Shown: positions 31,698-39,100 of the stretch, one piece after another
Layout of the letters: each line of letters starts with the position of its first letter
Numbering within the stretch: the first letter of the stretch is position 1
The notes under the pieces: generated by a model
Databases searched by the model: none
What the model saw: only the letters and a program-made list of their open reading frames with translations
Told to the model about the DNA's origin: nothing
DNA from: Desulfobulbus sp.
Lineage (GTDB): Bacteria > Desulfobacterota > Desulfobulbia > Desulfobulbales > Desulfobulbaceae
Direction of reading: 5' to 3'
Assembly (NCBI GenBank): GCA_028684915.1
Contig: JAQUEZ010000021.1
Span: forward strand, 1 to 53,730
DNA: 53,730 nt
Program-made: the position numbers and the translations under genes

Positions 31698-32063
31698 ATG
31701 GATCATTTTGAGGAGCAGGATGATCTTTGTGGAATACGTTGCATCCATAAAGATCAGGTGACAAAAGCCCGGGAGCAGGCTTTGTCGGCAGAAGAATATG
31801 AGGACATGGCTGCACTGTTTAAAGCCATGGGGGATCCTAACCGCTTGCGTATTTTATGGGCCCTTGGACACGAGGAAATGTGTGTCTGCGACCTGGCAGC
31901 CCTTTTGGGCAGTTCTGAATCTGCGGTCAGCCACCAGCTGCGGATGCTGCGTCAGATGGCTCTGGTGAAAAACCGCCGCCAGGGCCAAGTGCTGTATTAT
32001 CGACTTAACGATGATCATGTGCACACCCTTATCCATGTGACGTTGGAGCATATTAGAGAGTAA
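31698..32063 (+). CDS. ArsR/SmtB-family metal-sensing repressor, CadC-like
   Basis: A 121-residue winged-helix repressor that should leave DNA on binding heavy metal. Two metal sites can be read. The alpha-3N type site has Cys11 and Cys15 in the N-terminal arm (DLCGIRC) plus Cys62 and Cys64 in MCVCDL, as in CadC. The alpha-5 type site has Asp105, His107, His118 and Glu121, with exactly the spacing of the zinc site of SmtB. The HTH is SSESAVSHQLRMLRQMALV. ATG 31698 has GAGG upstream. A near-perfect operator lies directly ahead. The downstream SO_0444-type permease is the probable target, although a 108-bp repeat now separates the genes. Likely signals are Cd, Pb or Zn. Confidence 0.92.
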   Translation: MDHFEEQDDLCGIRCIHKDQVTKAREQALSAEEYEDMAALFKAMGDPNRLRILWALGHEEMCVCDLAALLGSSESAVSHQLRMLRQMALVKNRRQGQVLYYRLNDDHVHTLIHVTLEHIRE

Positions 32064-32092
32064 CTGGCTTTGCTGGACTAGGAATTAAAAAT

Positions 32093-32200
32093 TGATGGCG
32101 GCGTAAAAACTTCGATTTCGTGCGTCGCAGCGTTTTTCCGGGCACTCGACATACCTGATGGCATCTCTTAGAGTGTGATGGACTTTTTACGAGTCCATCA
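32093..32200 (+). repeat. Dispersed repeat copy with internal deletion
   Basis: Begins TGATGGCGGCGTAAAAACTTCG and ends GGACTTTTTACGAGTCCATCA. Compared with the reverse complement of 18355-18517 it lacks about 55 bp of the middle (the second arm of the central hairpin). It lies between the metal repressor gene and the permease gene. Confidence 0.85.
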
Positions 32201-32272
32201 AAATCAGCATAGAGATGAATTTGACCGTAGGCTTCGAGTGAACCTGTACAGTTTGTATATTGAGAATTTCTT

Positions 32273-33349
32273 ATGCAATACCCTATCGTTTTCTTAAGCG
32301 CAGTTTGGCATCTTCTGGAAGAGTCGTCTTTTTACATCCTGCTCGGACTTTTGGTTGCCGGTTTGCTCAAGGTGTTTCTCTCCCCGGACTTTGTGTCCGC
32401 ACATCTGGGTAAGGGGAGAATCAAATCCGTATTCAAAGCCGCCCTGTTGGGAGTGCCGATTCCCCTTTGCTCCTGTGGCGTGTTGCCAGCTGCGGCTCAA
32501 CTCAAACGCCAGGGCGCCAACAAAGGGGCAACGACGGCCTTTCTTATTTCCACGCCGGAATCCGGAGCAGATTCGATTGCCATTTCCTGGGCCTTGCTTG
32601 ATCCCTTGATGACCATTGCCCGGCCGGTGGCAGCTTTCATTTCCGCCTTTGTCGCCGGCGTATTGGAAAATTTTATCGGAGACGGGGATCAAGCGGCTGG
32701 ACCGCCCCCTCTGCAAATGGCCTCTTTGAGCCTTGCCAACTGTTCTGATGAACACTGTGGTTGCCAGCTGAGCCAGGAAAAGGAAAACGAAAACAAAATT
32801 ATAGCTGGGGTGAAATATGCGGTTAACGAGATCTGGGGTGATCTGGCCGGTTGGTTTTTCATCGGTATAGCCATTGCCGCCATCATCACCACCCTCGTGC
32901 CGGATGACTTTGTCAGTCGTCATCTCGGCGGTGGCCTTGGCTCCATGCTGCTCATGCTTGTTGCTGGGGTGCCGATGTATATCTGTGCCACTGCCTCAAC
33001 ACCGATCGCAGCGGCCTTGATTCTCAAGGGGGTCAGTCCTGGGGCTGCTCTGGTCTTCCTTTTGAGCGGTCCGGCAACCAATGTGGCCGCGCTGGCGGTT
33101 TTGGTCAAGATTTTGGGCAAACAAGGACTTGCAATTTATTTGGCCTCCATTGCTGCGATCAGTGTCCTCTGTGGTCTGCTCCTCGACTTCACTTACTTGA
33201 GCTTTGGGCTTTCGGCGGTGGCCACTATCGGCCAGGTGCGGGAGGCCCTGCCGCATTGGTTAATGGTTGGGGCTACATTGATTTTACTCTCTCTTTCGGC
33301 TCGTCACCTGCAACGGGTATTTAGCCATCGAAGAGTCCACAACCATTAA
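32273..33349 (+). CDS. SO_0444-family metal efflux permease (DUF318)
   Basis: A 358-residue polytopic membrane protein with two similar halves of hydrophobic helices. The family motif PIPLCSCGVLP and a following FLISTPESGADS identify the DUF318 permease group whose named member SO_0444 is described as a Cu/Zn efflux transporter. Between the halves is a soluble loop with NCSDEHCGCQL, a probable metal-binding cluster of three Cys and a His, and the second half has GVPMYICATASTPIAAAL, the counterpart of the first motif. It would export metal across the inner membrane. The Shine-Dalgarno is weak. The gene follows an ArsR-type repressor, which supports metal-induced expression. Confidence 0.85.
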   Translation: MQYPIVFLSAVWHLLEESSFYILLGLLVAGLLKVFLSPDFVSAHLGKGRIKSVFKAALLGVPIPLCSCGVLPAAAQLKRQGANKGATTAFLISTPESGADSIAISWALLDPLMTIARPVAAFISAFVAGVLENFIGDGDQAAGPPPLQMASLSLANCSDEHCGCQLSQEKENENKIIAGVKYAVNEIWGDLAGWFFIGIAIAAIITTLVPDDFVSRHLGGGLGSMLLMLVAGVPMYICATASTPIAAALILKGVSPGAALVFLLSGPATNVAALAVLVKILGKQGLAIYLASIAAISVLCGLLLDFTYLSFGLSAVATIGQVREALPHWLMVGATLILLSLSARHLQRVFSHRRVHNH

Positions 33350-33389
33350 GAGCTCCCCCTCTTCATGGCGGTCATGGTGCGTATATTTA

Positions 33390-33699
33390 ATGAAATTTTT
33401 AGAAGAGAATCTTGTCGAATGGCTGCAACGCCCGGAACTCAGCGAGCTCCGGGCTGCTTTCTTTGCTGCTCACAGAGGCCAAACAGCACCAACCCCAGCA
33501 GGATGGTGCGGTCGTGCTCCATATCAATCTTTCGGTAGAACAGATTGCGCGTTTGGTTGGCAGTAGCCGACAGACCGTCTCTACCCAACTCAACCGTCTT
33601 ATCCGTCAAAAACTTTTGCGCAAACAGGGCCGCGGCTCATTTGTCATTCCCGATATCACCCCACTGGAAGAATACTATTCTGCTGCTGATTGTCTGTAG
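33390..33699 (+). pseudogene. CRP/FNR-family regulator remnant (C-terminal HTH)
   Basis: The frame ending at 33699 reads LLSLLLTEAKQHQPQQ, then LSVEQIARLVGSSRQTVSTQ, NRLIRQKLLRKQGRGSFVI, which is a convincing C-terminal winged helix of the CRP/FNR family. The roughly 150-residue cyclic-nucleotide-type sensor domain is missing. That frame has only a TTG (33412) to start from. A well-placed ATG at 33390 opens a different frame that leaves the HTH frame around 33450, so a frameshift or deletion is likely. A functional HTH-only protein from TTG 33412 cannot be excluded. It sits just after the metal permease and converges with pbpC. Confidence 0.55.
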
Positions 33700-33770
33700 T
33701 TCTCTTTGCCTCCCTCTTGGGATCCTCTTACCGACTTCCGTGCATCAGCTGGATTCCTGCCATCACTTCA

Positions 33771-36125
33771 TCAGGGCAAAAACTCCACGGTAACCGTTCT
33801 GCCCGTACTACGTCCCTGGTCATCTACCACGCTTAAACCGAAGATGCCGGCCTGGGGCGGTCGCCAAGAAAAATTGGTGCCGCGGTTCCTGCTGCCGAGA
33901 TAGAGGTTGTCGGCAAACCAGTACATCCGCTCACTCTCCCCATCAATCGCTGCGGCTAGTTCAATGCTTTGCTCGGGTTTAGAGAGCCGCAGGGTATAGA
34001 TTACGTTGTTGAGGGGGGAGTTTACCCGTGGCGGATCACCGGTAATTCCAGAGTCTCGTTCGCTGCACTGCTTTGGTAAGGGCGGTGGCGATCGCCGTGG
34101 CAGCCCGGCGACACAAAAAAGACGTTCAAGATCTGAGGGCCAGAAGGCAAAAACTTCAAGTTTGGTCAGTTGCGGATCATAGGGCGGACAGGCCGCGGCG
34201 CCGCTTCGCCGCTCGACCATCACCGGTCGATGCAAGGTGGAAACCTTAATTGGTGACTTTCCGGGAATGAACCAGGTCTTTACTGTCTGCGGGCACCAGC
34301 GATTGGGTAGTTCGCCCGAGGCCTGACAGACTTCGACTTCGATCAGTCCCGTAGGCGGTTGAGGAGGAGAAGGCTGCTCATCGGCCAAGGTCAATTCCAG
34401 GGCATCGGCGAGCTGGAAGAATAGCGGGGTGGCCGCTTTGAGCCCAATGAAGGAAGGGTTGGCTTTGCCGTCGAAATTGCCGATCCAGACCGCCAGCAAA
34501 TAGTCGCCAACCAGCCCCACGGTCCAGGCATCGTGAAAGCCCCAGGAGGTGCCGGTTTTCCAGGCTATCGGCCAATGATTGCCTCGATTATATTGATCTG
34601 CGGCTCCATCCGCACGGGGATTGCTGGCTAACATATTCCTCACCATAAAGGCTGCCTGGGGTGAGATCAGAGATATACCCTTGGTCATGGGATCCTTCAT
34701 CCGGTAGCGCAGCGGGTGCAACTTTCCCTGATTAGCCAAAAGACCATAGAGCTCGACCAACTTCTCCATGCTTAACTCCCCGCCGCCCAAGACCAGGGAG
34801 AGGCCATAGTGCTCCTCGGAACGGAGGCCAGTCATACCTGTGCTTTGGAGAAATCCATAAAGCGATGGATTGTGCAGCTGATTGGCCAGCCAGATTGCAG
34901 GCACATTGCGACTGCGAATCAGGGCTTCTCGTGCGGAAATAGGTCCGATAAAACGACCATCGAAATTTTCCGGCTGATAGGCGCCAAAGGCGGTGGGCGC
35001 ATCGCGGAGGATTGTTTGGGGATGGATCAGTCCCTGATCAATGGCCAGTCCATAGAGAAAAGGCTTGAGGGTCGATCCGGGAGAACGTTTAGCCAAGACC
35101 CCATTCACCTGCCCGTGGAGGGTTTGGTCAAAAAAATCAGCCGACCCCACCAAAGCCTTGACTGCCATATTCCTCCGGTCAACCAGGAGCAGGGAACCAT
35201 TGACAATGCCCTGTCGATTTCGGTTTTTGATATAGCGTGCGAGCATGCGTTCAAGCAACCCTTGCAACCGGGAATCGAGGGTGGTGTTTATTACCTGAAG
35301 ATTGTTGGCTGGGGCTGATTGGAGGATCTGGTCACAGAAATGGGGCGCAAGAAAAGGGAGGGAACGGCGGCTTCTGCCCTTAAAGGGTTGATCGTGAAGA
35401 GTCGTCAGCAGCGCTTTATCTTCTGGGTGCTTTTCACCCCAGATCTCGCTCAGGCGCATCCGTGCGTGTTGTTGTTCCCGGTCAAAATCGAAACGACCAG
35501 AGGGATTCTGGGGCATGACTGCCAGGGCTAAGCCCTCGGTCAGGCTGAGCTCTTTTGCCTGCTTGTTGAAGTAAATTTGGGCTGCGGCACCAAGCCCCTC
35601 AATATTGGCGCCCATGGGGGCGAGATTGCAATAGGCCTCGAGGATTTCTTTTTTACTGTGGCGAGCCTCCAACCAGAGGGCAAGGGCGATCTGCTTAAAT
35701 TTGCCGCCAAAAGTACGGGTGTTGAGCCGATGAAGCCTGCGTGCCAGTTGCATGGTCAAGGTAGAGCCGCCCTGACGCTGGTGCATAATGTAGGTGGACC
35801 AAGCGGCACGCAACAGCGAGACAGGATTGACCCCGGGGTGGGAAAAAAAGGACTGATCCTCCTTGAGTAGAAGAGCCTCCACTGTTTGTGGGGCAATATC
35901 GACAAGAGGGGTCCATAGGCGGTACTGCCCATCCCAGGCCAGGGTGAGACGAAGGACGACACCGTCGGCCGACCGAATCAGGTGGGAACAGGGGATGTTG
36001 CCTGCGAGTGGATCGGCTGGAATAAAGTGCAGGCAGCAGAGCAGGGCTGCTGCAAACACTGCGACCCCGGCAAAGAAGACCCCTGTTTTTTTACACCTGC
36101 GCCCAACCTCGATTGTACCGCTCAC
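33771..36125 (-). CDS. pbpC: Penicillin-binding protein 1C (PbpC)
   Basis: A 784-residue class A penicillin-binding protein. One membrane anchor (about 13-34) precedes the GT51 glycosyltransferase with EDQSFFSHPG (catalytic Glu89) and QGGSTLTMQLAR (118-129). The transpeptidase follows with STLK (S351-K354), SRN (405-407) and KTGTS (523-527). A C-terminal domain (about 690-784) corresponds to the PbpC-specific C-terminal module. Start GTG at 36125 lies inside the stop of the alpha-2-macroglobulin gene (GTGA overlap), so the two are translationally coupled. In many Gram-negatives PbpC pairs with a periplasmic alpha-2-macroglobulin, which is thought to trap foreign proteases when the envelope is breached, with PbpC repairing the murein. 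Confidence 0.93.
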   Translation of the reverse strand: MSGTIEVGRRCKKTGVFFAGVAVFAAALLCCLHFIPADPLAGNIPCSHLIRSADGVVLRLTLAWDGQYRLWTPLVDIAPQTVEALLLKEDQSFFSHPGVNPVSLLRAAWSTYIMHQRQGGSTLTMQLARRLHRLNTRTFGGKFKQIALALWLEARHSKKEILEAYCNLAPMGANIEGLGAAAQIYFNKQAKELSLTEGLALAVMPQNPSGRFDFDREQQHARMRLSEIWGEKHPEDKALLTTLHDQPFKGRSRRSLPFLAPHFCDQILQSAPANNLQVINTTLDSRLQGLLERMLARYIKNRNRQGIVNGSLLLVDRRNMAVKALVGSADFFDQTLHGQVNGVLAKRSPGSTLKPFLYGLAIDQGLIHPQTILRDAPTAFGAYQPENFDGRFIGPISAREALIRSRNVPAIWLANQLHNPSLYGFLQSTGMTGLRSEEHYGLSLVLGGGELSMEKLVELYGLLANQGKLHPLRYRMKDPMTKGISLISPQAAFMVRNMLASNPRADGAADQYNRGNHWPIAWKTGTSWGFHDAWTVGLVGDYLLAVWIGNFDGKANPSFIGLKAATPLFFQLADALELTLADEQPSPPQPPTGLIEVEVCQASGELPNRWCPQTVKTWFIPGKSPIKVSTLHRPVMVERRSGAAACPPYDPQLTKLEVFAFWPSDLERLFCVAGLPRRSPPPLPKQCSERDSGITGDPPRVNSPLNNVIYTLRLSKPEQSIELAAAIDGESERMYWFADNLYLGSRNRGTNFSWRPPQAGIFGLSVVDDQGRSTGRTVTVEFLP

Positions 36126-39100
36126 GGTTCAAGGATAGTCAGGATGCCGCCCTCGCCACGGCCCTGCAGTGTCCGGTCGTACATGCCTTCGGCATAGGGT
36201 GCAGGAACAATAAAGGTTCCGGCATTGGTGGCGCGTACCCGGTATTCGTAGGTGGCCACATCCCGACTCAAGGTCCCGTAGAGCACCACCCGATCATCGC
36301 GGATATTGACAAAGGCAGGCTCCCAACCTGAAACGGATGCGGCGGTCTGTTCTCCTGGTTCCTGTTCTTCGGAGTATTCTTCCGCTTCATCCGTTGGCGG
36401 CGCCACCACCGGTTCCAGTCCACCGGGAAGGAGATCGACAATTGCAATCTCGCTGAGGCTGTCGCGCTCTGTGGCCCGCAATCGCAATCGCACGGTGTAT
36501 TCCTGACCGACCTGAATCTGGCTTAGCGCCGTGCCCTGATCATCAACATACTCACGGCTGAGTTCGATTCCTTGACTCAGTTTTTCAGACGGCGGTGTCC
36601 GATCAAATCCCGCCTCGGTCAGCTGAAAAAATGCTGGGGTTCCGGCTTTTTCTTGCCGCAGGATGATTTTTCCCCAGTTGAGCGGCACTACGGTATTGGG
36701 TTGTAAAACCAGTGGCGCCGGACGATTGCCGGAGTTGTCATCCAGACCTAGCTCGGCTGAAAGGGTATTGGACTGATGGGCCGTTGATTGGCCGTAGTCG
36801 GAAAAGGCACGGATCATCAACGCGGCTGAAAGCGAGTGATACCGGCCCTCGGAGATCTGCTTTCCAAACTCGCTCAATAGATTATCGGGCAGAGGCTTCT
36901 CGGGGGAATAACGGCTCAAGAGGGTGAGCAGTTCGGCATCATGACTGAGCGCATCCTCATACAAACCTGCATCGACTGGCCCCGGAGCCGATTTCAACGT
37001 TGCCCAGGGAACGCCAGAGAGCAACTCTTTTCCTGCTTTTTCCTGTTTCATGAGGATTTGGCTCGCCCCCAGATAGGCCGCAATCAAGTCGGTGCGCCAG
37101 GTATCCTGATGGTGTTTTTCCAGCTGCTCGATTGTGGCCATGAGTGGGGCCGTGGTTACCTGACCCGTGCGGGTGAGCAGGTAGATCGCCCTGGCCTTGG
37201 TGCGTAGCTCGGCAAGCCCTTCGCTGCGCCCGACGGCAATCCGTTGGAGGAAGTGGAGACTGTGCTCCTGCAAATCGCGGGGAACGGCAAGCCCGTGCTC
37301 GCCAGCCTCGATGAGGAAATCGGCAGCATAAACGGAAATATCCGGTTGTACCACCAGGTTGCTTGCCCATTGTCCAAACCCGCCGGACTCATTCTGGCGT
37401 TGACGCAACAGGCTGAAGGCCTGGCTGATCGGGGCAAAGTCAGCTCGTTTAAGCACATCCGGACCTGCAGCCACCAGGGCGGGCATGGCTTTGGAGAGCA
37501 GTTGTTCCGTACATTCATAGGGATAATGGTCGAGATAGGTGGTCAGCCCCTGAACCCATACCAGCGGTGAACGGGCATAACCAAGCAAAACTTGGCCATA
37601 TTCGCTGACAAGATCGCGTTGTCGAGGCAGGCTGAAACCAGCCTCGACAAAAGAGCCTGTACGCAGCGCTACCCGATAAGGAGTTGCCGGGCGAACCGAA
37701 ACCGACTCAGCGATACGCGCCTTGCCCTCCGCACTTTCCGCCATAAACACAAGCTCGGAAGAGCCCAGTTGTTCTGTAGCCAAGAGCTGGAATTCGGCCA
37801 CGCCTTCACGTCCGGGCTCCACTTCCAGGCTTTTGTTTGTATCCCCTTGCAGCCTGCACCCCTTACCGGGGCGCAGGCTGAGCTGCACCGTACTGGTCTT
37901 GTTCAGATTGCTGAATGCTCCCACGCTAAGGGTAAAGCGATCACCTGGCGCGACAAAGGCCGGAACATTGGGAGTCAGCACCCAGGGGCCGCGAACCTCG
38001 CTGACCTCGGTGGCTACACCGATGCGTTGTGCGGTTACAGCGACGGCCATGATGCGCAACCGGCCGTTGAATCCCTCTGGCACCTGGTAATGAAAACTGC
38101 GGCCACCGGCGGGTAGATCAACCACCCCGGACCAGTAGGCCACCGGTCCCTGTCGTTTGCGTTTGAAAGGATTAAGATGGGATCCAATGGCATCGTCGCC
38201 ACCGCCACCGGGAGCAGCCGCCGCCATCAGTCGACTGAATTCAGGCAGGATCATGCTGAGAATCTGCGAGGTCTGCACATCCAGGCTGCGTTTTTCAAAA
38301 AAATGGGCCAGAGGATTCGGCGTTTTGTAGCGAGCAACCTGAAGAATGCCCTCGTCCACCGCAAAGACTACCGCTTTGGCAGTCTCTTTGGAGGAAAGAT
38401 CGATCTGCAAATCCTGGCCCGGTTCAATGGTTTTCGGACTCTGCAGGGTTAGGGGCAGGGTACGGGCAGCAAGGGAGACTGAAAAAGGTGCGACCCCGGA
38501 GGATAGCGGGCTCATGAAAATTTCCGCAGAGTTCGGATCGCGCAGAAACTGCACCGTAACATAGCCATTGCCCTCCAACCCTTGCGGGACAATGATCGTC
38601 TGCACGCTGCTGGTGGTATCGGTGGTGAACCAGGCCTGGGCATACACTTTGTCACGTTCAATGGTGATCAGCCCTGCACCGGTGTAGGGTGCGCGCAGGT
38701 TAATATGGATGGGTTCACCCGGAGCGTAGGAGGTTTTGTCGAGTTTGATCTGTAACTCGGCATTCCGCTCAAGTGAGCGGCTAAGATTGCCAGCGCCAGC
38801 AACGGTCCAACTGATTTTGTTGAGTAAGGTTCCCTTGCTGTCGCGTAGTTCATAGGCAAAGTCGCCTGCCTCGTTGGTGGGCAAGGGGGTTTCTGTTCCG
38901 GCGCGTGCAATCTGCACCATTTGTTTGTTACGCACGACTTCCTTGCGCCGCGACTCATATTTATAGGTGCCGCTTTCCTGCTTGACCAGTACGGAAACAG
39001 ATTGAAATTCGATCAGGGAAAGCTCGAGTTGGTCCACAGCCGTAGGCTCAAGATTTGGCTTGACCGCAAGCCAGGTGCAGCTTCGCTTCGCCCCCTGAGT

